Position numbers and translations under genes: made by a program | Shown: piece by piece, positions 7,003-15,628 of the stretch | How the letters are laid out: each line of letters opens with the position of its first letter | Position numbering within the stretch: the stretch's first letter is position 1 | Assembly (NCBI GenBank): GCA_913057245.1 | Contig: CAJXNH010000001.1 | Location: 62,001 to 126,000, forward strand | DNA from: an uncultured Phaeodactylibacter sp. | GTDB lineage: Bacteria > Bacteroidota > Bacteroidia > Chitinophagales > Saprospiraceae | Length of the DNA stretch: 64,000 bases | Direction of reading: 5' to 3' | The notes under the pieces: model-generated | What the model was told of the DNA's origin: nothing | Database searches by the model: none | The model's input: the letters and a program-made list of their open reading frames with translations, nothing else

Positions 7003-9447
7003 TTATTTGAGAAAGGCCCGGATGTGCGCCACTACCTCATCCGCGCATTCCCATTGAATGAAGTGCCCGCACTTAGACACAAAGTAAAGTCTGGCGTTGG
7101 GGAGTTGGGCTGCCCCCTCCCGGGCTACCTTCTCCGTGGTTAGGCCGGGGTTGATTATTTTGTTGGGGATGAGGGCATCCTCTTTTCCGTACAAGACTAA
7201 GGTGGGGAGTTGCAAGTCCGGGAGGCGGTCGAAAACCGGGTGGTCGAGCATGCCGAGGACGCACCGGGGGATCATATTACAGTACTGACCATAGGCTTCT
7301 GGATCCGCTCTCAGTGCCATGCGTTCATCGATCATGAACTGCGCATCAGCAGGGAACTGATGGAAATTGGCGTGGAAATTACGCTCAATCTGATGGACAG
7401 GCGTGGCGCGTAATAACGCTGGCTTGTAGAATGCCCGCAGCCACTCCCGTGCCGCCGAGTTGAAACGCTCGAACCCGGCCGGGGCCAGCAGGATGAGCTT
7501 TGAAAAATGTTCCTGAGCCTGGAGTGCCGTAAAAATGCTGGTCTGCCCGCCCATAGAATGCCCGATCAGGACTGGCTGCCGGAGCTTCAGCGCCTCCTTA
7601 AACTGTAAAAGGGTTTCGGCAAAGAAGGGAATATCAAAAGAATAGTCGCCTTTGTCAGACAGCCCGTACCCCGGCAAATCCAGCGCAATGCAGCGATACT
7701 CAGCCGATAACTGGGGAATGACTTTGTCCCAGGCTTTCAGGTTACTACCCAGCCCATGCACCATCAGCAGTGTGGTACGCCCTTTGCCCCGGTCCGTATA
7801 GTGGACCTTTGTGCCATTGGGCAAGTCTGCAAAGCGGTGCCATTCTGAAGTTTGTGCCGAAGCCATTGTGGATGAGGTTGCGGATGAATCAGGGGAGAGC
7901 GAAGCTACGCTTTGTTGTGGACTTTTCGGGTGCCCGACCGCTTTTTTACCGGCTTTTGGCCGCAGCCAAAGGTAGAATAATCCTCCAACGATTAGTGAAG
8001 CCAATATAGCAAAGGTCACAGCCACCGCCGGATTGCGGACGTCGGCCTGCATGTACCAGCCAATTCGCCCGTAGTAGACGCCAAAGTGAACGAGAACCGC
8101 AGTCAGGCTTGCCGCTATCGGTGCCTGACGGGGGACTTCCTTCAGAAAAATGCCCATCAATACAGGTACAAAAGCCGCAGAGAAATAAGCATAGACTCCA
8201 TTCTGGGCAAAAATGCCCACGCTCAGGCTTGGGTTGATCAGCTGTTCGTAGGAAAGGCCGATGGAAACAGCAGCGAGGGCCACAATGACTATTTTATTAA
8301 TAGCAACAAGCCGTTTTGCTTTGGTACGGCCTGCCCCCAGCTTTTGGCCGAGCACCGGGTCGATAATATCGGATGTTATGGTTGAAGATAAGGACTGAAT
8401 AAGGCCTTCCAGGGTTGAGAGGCCGGCAGAAATCAGACCGAGGATGACGACCAGCCCCACCATTACCGGGAACTCCGTAACCACATAGGTCGGGACGATG
8501 CCATCCATGCTGATGGGGGCGCCATCTGCAGTAAGGTCCGGAAATCGAAGGCGGGCATACAGCCCGGCCAACACAACGGAAAAGAATAAGGTTTCCACCA
8601 GGATGCCTGTGAGCAGGTACCGGTTGACATCACGCTCGTCTTTGAGCAGTAGTGACTTGGTGATGATATGAGGCTGGCAGACGATGGCAATACCAACAAT
8701 CAGGGAGCAAAAAACAATCTCAAAGTAGTCCCGGAACAGAAAACTCCCTGGGTTAACCGGTGAAGCCAGCAAAGGGTCAACGGCAGCAAGCTTATCCAGA
8801 AAGCCTTTGACCCCATCGCTAAAGTGCTCGTACCCGGAGCCCAGCAGGATAAAGGCTACGATGGTCATCAGCACGGCCTGTATGGTATTGGTGTACACCA
8901 TAGAGTTGGCCCCACCGAACATCATGTAGCCAAAGACAAACACGACCAGCCCAATGAGGACATAGAGCTCTTCCGCGTTCAGCGCTTTGGCCAGGACTTT
9001 GGTCAGGCCTACACAAATCAGAACAATAAAGGTGATAAGCAGTAGCGACAGGAACCCAAAAAACAGGGCGTACTGCTTGCTCCCATAGCGCTTGCCGATC
9101 CACTGCGCCATAGTCAGTGCTTTTACCGTAGCGCCGTGCTTGCGGAAACTCTTGGTCAGTACGATGAGCGACAGGTAGATGCCCAGGGGCATGACCAGCC
9201 CAAAAGCCAGTAACCCACTAACTCCATACAAGGCAATAAAACCGGGATTGATGATGAAGGTAGCTGCACTTGTCATAGATGCGGCCAATGATAACCCTAC
9301 AACTACAGGTGAAAATTGAATGGAGCCTACCGCATAATCAGCTATAGAAGTGGTGCGCATTGCACCGCGGATAACAAAGAATAGAATAGCCGCGCCGTAG
9401 AGGGCGAGCAGGCCAGCAGTGGCCCATACCAGTTCCTGTGAAGCCAT
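7003..9447 (-). CDS. Sodium:solute symporter fused to alpha/beta hydrolase
   Basis: The single 814-residue frame joins two families. Residues 1-495 form an SSS-type Na+/solute symporter with about 13 membrane segments; the sodium-site helix SLAASMTSAATFIINPG and the conserved FGGANSMVYTNTIQAVLM segment are visible. A Ser/Ala/Lys/Pro-rich linker (496-535) leads to a complete alpha/beta hydrolase (about 536-814). That hydrolase has the oxyanion HGLG motif, the nucleophile elbow GHSMGG (Ser631), an acid in YGKEDALIP (Asp757) and the His in CGHFIQWE (His795). The topology should place the hydrolase on one membrane face next to the transporter. An in-frame ATG at 7866 (Met528) could also give a free hydrolase. 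The transported solute and the ester or amide substrate are unknown. A natural fusion is preferred because the reading frame is intact across a plausible linker. Confidence 0.88.
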   Translation of the reverse strand: MASQELVWATAGLLALYGAAILFFVIRGAMRTTSIADYAVGSIQFSPVVVGLSLAASMTSAATFIINPGFIALYGVSGLLAFGLVMPLGIYLSLIVLTKSFRKHGATVKALTMAQWIGKRYGSKQYALFFGFLSLLLITFIVLICVGLTKVLAKALNAEELYVLIGLVVFVFGYMMFGGANSMVYTNTIQAVLMTIVAFILLGSGYEHFSDGVKGFLDKLAAVDPLLASPVNPGSFLFRDYFEIVFCSLIVGIAIVCQPHIITKSLLLKDERDVNRYLLTGILVETLFFSVVLAGLYARLRFPDLTADGAPISMDGIVPTYVVTEFPVMVGLVVILGLISAGLSTLEGLIQSLSSTITSDIIDPVLGQKLGAGRTKAKRLVAINKIVIVALAAVSIGLSYEQLINPSLSVGIFAQNGVYAYFSAAFVPVLMGIFLKEVPRQAPIAASLTAVLVHFGVYYGRIGWYMQADVRNPAVAVTFAILASLIVGGLFYLWLRPKAGKKAVGHPKSPQQSVASLSPDSSATSSTMASAQTSEWHRFADLPNGTKVHYTDRGKGRTTLLMVHGLGSNLKAWDKVIPQLSAEYRCIALDLPGYGLSDKGDYSFDIPFFAETLLQFKEALKLRQPVLIGHSMGGQTSIFTALQAQEHFSKLILLAPAGFERFNSAAREWLRAFYKPALLRATPVHQIERNFHANFHQFPADAQFMIDERMALRADPEAYGQYCNMIPRCVLGMLDHPVFDRLPDLQLPTLVLYGKEDALIPNKIINPGLTTEKVAREGAAQLPNARLYFVSKCGHFIQWECADEVVAHIRAFLK

Positions 9448-9809
9448 TTATTGAGTGCTAATTTTCTTTGATGAAAATAGCAGAAAACCAATGAAAAGCA
9501 GGTCAGTTCCGATGTTTGTAATTAAAAATGTGGGGTGGACTTAAGCGTCTGAGCCTGGTTTTTTAGACAGGTGGGCTGTGCAGGGGAGGCATAAAGCTTC
9601 TGTTTGAAAGGGTTTTTTGACGCTGGCCCGTTTTGTTACGGTAGGGTTGACCTCGCCGGAGCTATACCGAAATTCTAGCGCAGACAACTTTTAAATAAAT
9701 ATAGATATCTATATATTTGTATTTGAAAACATAAGGCTATGCTGCAAGTCTAACCCAAAGGGTGAAGTTTCAGTATTGCTAAACCTCTACACCAAAAATC
9801 TCAGGTATT
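9448..9809. other. Divergent intergenic region upstream of the symporter gene and phaB
   Basis: This stretch of about 360 nt holds the 5' flanks of the two divergent genes. The only structured element seen is the AT-rich palindrome with an overlapping promoter box at 9699-9719. No open frame, tRNA or terminator is visible in the rest. Confidence 0.6.
9699..9719 (+). promoter_or_regulatory. 16-bp perfect palindrome overlapping a -7 box, upstream of phaB
   Basis: ATATAGATATCTATAT at 9699-9714 is a perfect palindrome. TATATTTG at 9712-9719 matches the Bacteroidota -7 consensus TAnnTTTG, so the palindrome occupies the spacer just upstream of it. A repressor bound there would block the promoter. 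The predicted start would give a leader of about 80 nt before phaB at 9810. No regulator gene is adjacent, and the AT-rich palindrome could also arise by composition. Confidence 0.4.
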
Positions 9810-10556
9810 ATGACAACAGACAAAAAGAATATCGCATTAGTGACGGGTGCTACCGGTGGGCTGGGCACTGATATGGTCAAGCAGCTTATGGATGATGGTT
9901 ACGTGGTGGCAGCCAACTACCGAAGCCCGAATAAGGCAAAAGTCTGGAAAGCAGAAATGGAGGCTGCAGGCTATCAGCCCTACCTTTTTCAGGCAGATGT
10001 CTCTGATTTTGCTCAGGTTGGCAACATGGTAGAGCAAATTGAGGCCGAACTGGGTACCGTTGACATTTTGGTCAATAATGCCGGAATTACAAGGGACGGG
10101 GCCTTCAAGAAAATGAGCCCGGAAAACTGGGATGCGGTGATGAAAGCGAATTTATTTAGTGTATTTAACTGTTGCCGGCACGTCATCAATCCAATGATCG
10201 ATCAGGGATATGGGCGGATCATCAACATCTCATCCGTAAACGGGCAACGTGCTCAGTTCGGGCAGTGCAACTACGCTGCAGCAAAGGCGGGCATGCATGG
10301 CTTTACGAAAACCCTGGCCATTGAAGTAGCCCGCAAAGGGGTAACGGTCAATACCATCTCTCCGGGTTATATTGCTACGGATATGGTCATGGCAGTGGAT
10401 GAGTCCGTGCGTGAGAAAATTGTCAAAGGTATTCCAATCGGGCGCCTTGGTGGAACTTATGAGATCGCGCACCTTGTCTCGTTTCTGGCGTCAAAGGATG
10501 CTGCCTTTATTACAGGTGCCAACTATGCCATCAACGGTGGACAGCACGTTTACTAA
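9810..10556 (+). CDS. phaB: Acetoacetyl-CoA reductase (SDR family)
   Basis: This 248-residue short-chain dehydrogenase most likely reduces acetoacetyl-CoA to (R)-3-hydroxybutyryl-CoA with NADPH for polyhydroxybutyrate synthesis. The cofactor motif TGATGGLG (residues 12-19), NNAG (89-92), Ser142, Tyr155 and Lys159 (NYAAAKAG) form the complete SDR set. PhaB-like signatures are NNAGITRDGAFKKM, SSVNGQRAQFGQCNY and the C-terminal FITGANYAINGGQHVY. The paralogue FabG is the main alternative, but the QFGQ and GGQH features favour PhaB. No phaA, phaC or phasin gene is in the window, so it is an orphan here. It has its own promoter candidate and a terminator. Confidence 0.85.
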   Translation: MTTDKKNIALVTGATGGLGTDMVKQLMDDGYVVAANYRSPNKAKVWKAEMEAAGYQPYLFQADVSDFAQVGNMVEQIEAELGTVDILVNNAGITRDGAFKKMSPENWDAVMKANLFSVFNCCRHVINPMIDQGYGRIINISSVNGQRAQFGQCNYAAAKAGMHGFTKTLAIEVARKGVTVNTISPGYIATDMVMAVDESVREKIVKGIPIGRLGGTYEIAHLVSFLASKDAAFITGANYAINGGQHVY

Positions 10557-10655
10557 TAAGAAAGAATCAATCCCCCTTACCCATTTTGGAGCCTGATAAC
10601 TTCAGATTATTACTGCCTGCACTGTAAGCGGTAGTTCTTTGGCCTGATGTGGGCC

Positions 10656-10692
10656 AAGCCAGTGGTTGGTATAGCGCTGACCACTGGCTTTT
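10656..10692 (+). terminator. Terminator hairpin downstream of phaB
   Basis: A perfect 11-bp stem, AAGCCAGTGGT (10656-10666) with ACCACTGGCTT (10680-10690), ends in a TTTT run and lies 100 nt after the phaB stop. A second small hairpin, TTGGCC (10639-10644) with GGCCAA (10652-10657), shares two bases with it, so the two cannot both form fully. It also separates phaB from the convergent kinase gene. Confidence 0.7.
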
Positions 10693-10702
10693 GGATATGG
10701 TG

Positions 10703-13700
10703 TTAAGCGAACTTCCTGCACCGGATACGGACCACAAACCCGCGTTTTGACTCTATCAGTTGTAAGGATGCGCCTATGCGCTCAGCCCGCATCCTGATGT
10801 TGGATAACCCCTGCCCGGTTTTCGTGGAAGTGAGGCGCTCTTGTATCAGCGTATTCGCAGCCTCCCGACCGCTTACAGCCTGTCTGATACTTTCCGGAGT
10901 AGTGCGCTGCTTCCGGATTTCCTTTCCGTTGTCCTCTATATACATTACAAACTCCTGTCCCTCGTTATGCAGATGGATTTGCACTTCTGTTGCCCAGGAA
11001 TGCTTACCGATGTTATTGATGGCCTCCTTGAAAATGAAATAGAGGTTTTGCCTGAGGTCCACTTTGAGTTTGCTGTTGGGGTCAAGGTTGCCAACTTCAA
11101 AGCGGTAATCGATATGCTGTGGCGCCAAAATTTCTGAGGCATGTTCCTGCATTCTGATCAGGAGGTCTTCAAATTTGTCTCTGCGGGAGTCGATAGACCA
11201 GATCACATCACTCATTTTTGACATGGCGGTACGGCTGACTTCCCCAATCCATTTAAGGTCCTTCTGGTTTTCGCCGTCCTGAGTTTTAAACTGTAGAATG
11301 TCTGTCCGCATAGCGATGCTGGCGAGCAGTCCGCTCACTTCATCGTGCAGGTCGCTTGAAAGCTTGGTCCGCATGCGCTCCATCTCTAAGCGGCGGTTTA
11401 GGCGGTACTGGAAAAACGCGTAAAGGGCCAGGAAAAATAATAGTGCGCCGGAAAAGATAGCTGCATACGTTTTATACCAGGGGGGATTGACGTGTATGGG
11501 AATCTCCAGCGCTTCACTACTCCAGTTACCGTTTGCATCAGCCCCTTTGATATGCAACAGGTAATCACCGGCGGGCAAGTTGTAATAATTACTGGTATTG
11601 TCTCTGCCCTGGTAAATATAGCCTTTGTCAATACCTTCCAGCCAGGTTTTAAACTGATTACGGCGCGGAGTGATATAGTTAGGCAGGGTGTATTGGAAGG
11701 TAAACTGGGTGTCGTCGGGGCCAATAACAAACGTTTGGTCTGTATTCAGGTTGCTGATCCTTCTGATCATACTGTCCTGATCATTACTGTAACGGGAGAA
11801 GAAAGTGAGGACAGGTGCCGGGGTCCTGACTTCCCTGACCAGGTCTTCTGTTCGGAAGATATTCATGCCATTGACGCCGCCCAGGTAAATGTTGCCGAGA
11901 AGATCCGTATAGAAAGAATGCCGGTTGAATTCGTCATGGCTCAACCCATCTTCTTTATGAAAATTCCGGAAAGTCTGTTGTACCGGATCGAAGTAGGACA
12001 AGCCATTATAAGTGCTGATCCAGTATTTGCCTTCCGGGGTGGGCACAAAGCCACAAACGATATTGCTGGCAAGCGCATCCTTTTGGTTGTAATGCTTCCA
12101 TGTATTGGTTTTGGGGTCAAATATATTAAACCCGTTGGTCGTTCCCAGCCACAACCGGTGCTGCTCATCTTCGTGTATGGCGTAGATGATATTGCTCCCC
12201 AGTTGATTGTCATTGCCCTTGCCAGCCTGAAAAGACCTTGTCTGACGGGTATTGGGATTGATCGCGTACAGCCCGTTCTCCGTTCCGATCCATAGCGTGC
12301 CGTCGTGGGCTTCCAGTATGTAGCGGGGTGTGGCTTCACTTAGAGGGTTGCCGCTTTCCCAATCATAGTATGCTTCGAATCGCTCAGCTGTAGGGTCGAA
12401 GGAAACGAGCAGTCCACTGGGGCTATCTGGTTCGGCAATCAGCCAGATGGTGCCGTTTTGGGCAATGGTGAAAGCGGTAAACTTATGGTCAAACAAATAG
12501 GTGCGCACCATACAGGTGGTACGGTCATACCGCAGTAACCGTCCGGTACGCCCGTTAAGGCAGGAAAGCCCCCAGATGTAGCCATCATTACCGATCTCCA
12601 AATTCATCCCACAGGATAAGTTTACCTGTTCTCCGGTTTGCTCGTCAATCATCTGCAAGGTGTCGAGCTCAAACGTCTGGGGGTTAAAACGATACCAGGC
12701 ATCTACTTCACGGGCAAAGTAGACCTCATCGGTCCCATTACCGGTAATCCCTCTCATGATCGCTCCCCGTTGATCAGCGCTCAGCTTATCTGCCAGTAGC
12801 TTCCGGATTTTAAACTGTTGATTTTGAACGATCTTCAGGCCGGTCTCAATGCCAAGGATGAGGTTTTCGAAAAAGTCATGGCTGCATGCGTTGACAATAT
12901 ACTGGCTGGAATTCAGCAAATGGTCAAAATCAAACTGCTTGCCATCCGGGCGTATGCAGATGAGGCCTTCCAGTGGGAAGCCATTGCCTGTATTTGCAAA
13001 TTTAGCCAGGAGAAGATTACCACTTAAGTCTTCCCAAATTCGGCCATAGCGTTTACTTTGAGGCAACTCTTCGGGCTGCTCAATCTTTTGTTCATCAGGC
13101 AGGTAATGATACAGCCCACGTTTACCTCTCATGGAATACCAGACTTTGCCGTTAATGTCCTCATGGAAAACAGCGGCAAGGCCAGGGTATGCGGTGCTTT
13201 CGCCTGCCGCTTCAAGGTCTTCCTTTTGAATATGCCTGAGTAATTGCCCCCGGTCATTAAAATGGCGCAAACCATTGTGGCTGTCGTTCAGCAGGAAGGT
13301 CCCGTCCCGGAGTGGGAGCAGGGACAAATGGGGGATGTGTTTTTTTTGCTGAATTGGAATTTGGAACAGCTCAGTAAACGTCTGTTCATCCTCGTAGGCA
13401 TAGATGCTGAAGTGCGTATTGCTAAGTGAGATCGCAAAAATATTCCCATAGGTATCTACCGCGATATCCCGCGGAGTGCCCTGAATACCATTGTCTGGCA
13501 ATAAGCGTACGGTAGTTCGCTCGTGCGTACTCGGGTGAAGAAGGTCAAAAAGCCCATAGCTGCTGTAGAAAGTGATGACAAGCCGCCCTTCCCGGTCCAG
13601 GGAGAGCTCACGTATATTGGCGTCTGATATTTGGTAAGGGCTGGAAGGCGTATTGCTAAAGGTGACAAAGTCATAGCCATCAAATCGATTCAGCCCGTTG

Positions 13701-13891
13701 CTTGTGCCAATCCAGATCAGCCCGTCAGGTGACTTTACGATATCAGATATCATTCGGTCCGATAGCCCGTCGTTAAGGGAGTAATGCTCTTCGGGAAGGG
13801 TAGACTGCGCAATTAAGCTGCTACCAGCCAAGAACAGTAGCCCCAGCAGTAAGCATGTGCATAATGGTTTAAACCTGATTACAAGAAGCAT
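10703..13891 (-). CDS. Two-component propeller sensor histidine kinase
   Basis: The start is the ATG at 13891; the frame extends 31 codons further to a TTG, but the ATG gives a clean signal sequence (RFKPLCTCLLLGLLFLAG). The 1062-residue product has a large periplasmic sensor made of two-component-regulator propeller repeats (for example SPDGLIWIGTSNGLNRFDGY and AHDGTLWIGTENGLYAINP). A Y_Y_Y-type beta-sandwich follows, then one membrane helix (near TYAAIFSGALLFFLALYAFF) and a HisKA_3 dimerisation/phosphoacceptor segment, SSDLHDEVSGLL (His849). The HATPase domain has an N-box (FKEAINNIGKHS), EDNGKEI and GQGLSNIRMRAERIG. It lacks the receiver and AraC domains of hybrid systems and should signal to the response regulator encoded just upstream. 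Confidence 0.92.
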   Translation of the reverse strand: MLLVIRFKPLCTCLLLGLLFLAGSSLIAQSTLPEEHYSLNDGLSDRMISDIVKSPDGLIWIGTSNGLNRFDGYDFVTFSNTPSSPYQISDANIRELSLDREGRLVITFYSSYGLFDLLHPSTHERTTVRLLPDNGIQGTPRDIAVDTYGNIFAISLSNTHFSIYAYEDEQTFTELFQIPIQQKKHIPHLSLLPLRDGTFLLNDSHNGLRHFNDRGQLLRHIQKEDLEAAGESTAYPGLAAVFHEDINGKVWYSMRGKRGLYHYLPDEQKIEQPEELPQSKRYGRIWEDLSGNLLLAKFANTGNGFPLEGLICIRPDGKQFDFDHLLNSSQYIVNACSHDFFENLILGIETGLKIVQNQQFKIRKLLADKLSADQRGAIMRGITGNGTDEVYFAREVDAWYRFNPQTFELDTLQMIDEQTGEQVNLSCGMNLEIGNDGYIWGLSCLNGRTGRLLRYDRTTCMVRTYLFDHKFTAFTIAQNGTIWLIAEPDSPSGLLVSFDPTAERFEAYYDWESGNPLSEATPRYILEAHDGTLWIGTENGLYAINPNTRQTRSFQAGKGNDNQLGSNIIYAIHEDEQHRLWLGTTNGFNIFDPKTNTWKHYNQKDALASNIVCGFVPTPEGKYWISTYNGLSYFDPVQQTFRNFHKEDGLSHDEFNRHSFYTDLLGNIYLGGVNGMNIFRTEDLVREVRTPAPVLTFFSRYSNDQDSMIRRISNLNTDQTFVIGPDDTQFTFQYTLPNYITPRRNQFKTWLEGIDKGYIYQGRDNTSNYYNLPAGDYLLHIKGADANGNWSSEALEIPIHVNPPWYKTYAAIFSGALLFFLALYAFFQYRLNRRLEMERMRTKLSSDLHDEVSGLLASIAMRTDILQFKTQDGENQKDLKWIGEVSRTAMSKMSDVIWSIDSRRDKFEDLLIRMQEHASEILAPQHIDYRFEVGNLDPNSKLKVDLRQNLYFIFKEAINNIGKHSWATEVQIHLHNEGQEFVMYIEDNGKEIRKQRTTPESIRQAVSGREAANTLIQERLTSTKTGQGLSNIRMRAERIGASLQLIESKRGFVVRIRCRKFA

Positions 13892-13990
13892 TAAGCAAGA
13901 CGTAGTTTGTGATGTACTACATAATTCGTTAAATATAGTCAATAATATTGAATCGAGAGGGGCTGCCAGGTGCCGGTTGCTCAAAAGACT

Positions 13991-14635
13991 TCAAATTTCG
14001 CCGTTCATGCGCTTTCGGATGACCTCCGCTTTACTGTTTACATGCAGCCTTTTGTAAATTTTTTTGATGTGGTCTCTCACGGTCTCAACGGAGATGCCGA
14101 GCTCTGCGCCGACCATTTTATAGCTTAGCCCGTTCACCAGGCCATCTACGATTTGCAACTGCCGGCCAGTGAGTACAGGGGGGGCTTTACTCTGGGAGCG
14201 GCTCTGAGCAGCAAAATGGTCGATCACCTTACGGGCAATAGAAGGGGACATAAAAGCACCCCCATTGGCAACGGTTTGTATAGCATCCCGGATAGTCGTC
14301 AGCGACTCCCGTTTGATAAGATATGAATCAGCTCCTGCCTGCAACGCCCGGAAGATTTTATCAGGGTCCTCAAAGGAGGACCACATAATAATGTCCACCG
14401 TTTGGTAACGCTCCTTGAGCAGTACGATGCCTTCGAGCCCGGACATACCGCCCGGAAGACTAATGTCCAGTAACAAAATATCGAGTGGGGTTGCAGCAGC
14501 AACAGATTCAACAAATGCCTCAACAGAGGGGGCACTGCCCCGGAGTTCAAAGCCAGGGAGGGCAGAGAAAAACTGCTCAATGTTTTTTCTCAGCACGGGT
14601 TCGTCTTCAATAATGCCCAGGTTAATGTTTTTCAT
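13991..14635 (-). CDS. NarL/LuxR-family response regulator
   Basis: This 214-residue regulator has an N-terminal receiver domain: the acidic pocket IEDE, phosphoacceptor Asp57 in ILLLDISLPGGMSG, Ser/Thr in MWSSFED and Lys in YLIKRES. A C-terminal LuxR/NarL helix-turn-helix follows (LTGRQLQIVDGLVNGLSYKMVGAELGISVETVRDHIKKIYKRL). It is encoded 99 nt upstream of the propeller histidine kinase on the same strand. The kinase has a HisKA_3 domain, which typically pairs with NarL-type regulators, so the two are a likely cognate system. The targets cannot be read here; the divergent DUF2490 gene is one possible neighbour target. Confidence 0.93.
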   Translation of the reverse strand: MKNINLGIIEDEPVLRKNIEQFFSALPGFELRGSAPSVEAFVESVAAATPLDILLLDISLPGGMSGLEGIVLLKERYQTVDIIMWSSFEDPDKIFRALQAGADSYLIKRESLTTIRDAIQTVANGGAFMSPSIARKVIDHFAAQSRSQSKAPPVLTGRQLQIVDGLVNGLSYKMVGAELGISVETVRDHIKKIYKRLHVNSKAEVIRKRMNGEI

Positions 14636-14892
14636 ACCAGGTATTTGCGTTGGTCATTCAGTTCCCGGGACTGTAGGCTCTTCTCCAAAGATACGCAATA
14701 TCAGGTGATATCAATGCTCTTGGCAAAGATATACCAGCTCAGTTGGCTTGCTGAAGATTATGATTGGTATTGCTGTACAGTATTTTTTTGTCCTGTGAAG
14801 CAGTGCACAGAACTTCTCTTCCCTAATGCACAACTTGCAGCTCAAACGCCTGATCCCATTCCGATAGCATTTTATCATTCAAATCTTCAACA

Positions 14893-15621
14893 ATGAACCT
14901 GAGGCGTACACTATTTATGCTCCTCCTCTCCGGAGCTGCACTTACTGTTAATGCACAGAAAGACATCGCGGTACAGTATAATACCTGGTACATGTATTTT
15001 GGCAATCACCGCCTGAGCGACAAGCTTGGCCTGCACACCGAGTACCAATGGCGGCGGCACGAATGGATTGACACCTGGCAGCAATCCCTGATGCGGGTGG
15101 GGCTTGATTACTATATAACGGAAAACAGCATGCTCACCGCAGGCTATGGCTGGATTGAAAGCTTCCCCTACGGAGAGCAACCCATCGCTGCTACTTTTAC
15201 GGAGCACCGCATCTGGCAACAGTGGGTGATCAACCAAAGGGTAGGGCGGTTCTATGTCAATCACCGCTATCGCCTGGAGCAGCGTTTTCTGGAGCAGCCT
15301 GGAACGGATGATTACGTGTTCCGGCAGAGAGCCCGATACCGGTTGATGACCATACTCCCCATCGGGCACCGTGACCTGGTCGATCATTCCTTTTTCCTAT
15401 CAGCCTATGCAGAGCCATTTATTAGTTTTGGAAAAGGGGTAGGTGCAAATATCCTCGGTCAAAACCGCTTGTACCTGGCCCTGGGTTACCGGGTCAACCC
15501 ACGGGTGAATGTTCAGCTGGGCTACCTCAATCAGTACGTGGTTAAGGCAGATGGGCAGCGTCATGAGCGCAACCATGATTTGCAGGTGGGCCTGACTTAC
15601 AATCTTGACCTGCGCCGGTAA
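14893..15621 (+). CDS. DUF2490 outer-membrane beta-barrel protein
   Basis: This 242-residue exported protein has a signal peptide ending at NAQ (residue about 22). The mature part is rich in alternating aromatic and polar strands (YNTWYMYFGNHRLSDKLGLHTEYQWR; EHRIWQQWVINQRVGRFYVNHRYRLEQRFL; NRLYLALGYRVNPRVNVQLGYLNQY). This is the DUF2490 pattern, predicted to form a small outer-membrane barrel of unknown role. The upstream region is shared with the divergent response regulator gene (257 nt). The 3' end is 7 nt from the convergent helix-hairpin-helix protein gene. Confidence 0.85.
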   Translation: MNLRRTLFMLLLSGAALTVNAQKDIAVQYNTWYMYFGNHRLSDKLGLHTEYQWRRHEWIDTWQQSLMRVGLDYYITENSMLTAGYGWIESFPYGEQPIAATFTEHRIWQQWVINQRVGRFYVNHRYRLEQRFLEQPGTDDYVFRQRARYRLMTILPIGHRDLVDHSFFLSAYAEPFISFGKGVGANILGQNRLYLALGYRVNPRVNVQLGYLNQYVVKADGQRHERNHDLQVGLTYNLDLRR

Positions 15622-15628
15622 GAGACCA

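Noticed and set aside
9810-10556. Housekeeping FabG instead of PhaB
   Set aside because: The SSVNGQRAQFGQ and GGQH segments are closer to PhaB; kept as an alternative only.
11492-12295. 267-codon plus-strand frame opposite the histidine kinase gene
   Set aside because: Antisense of propeller repeats; no Shine-Dalgarno-free A-rich leader and no motif.
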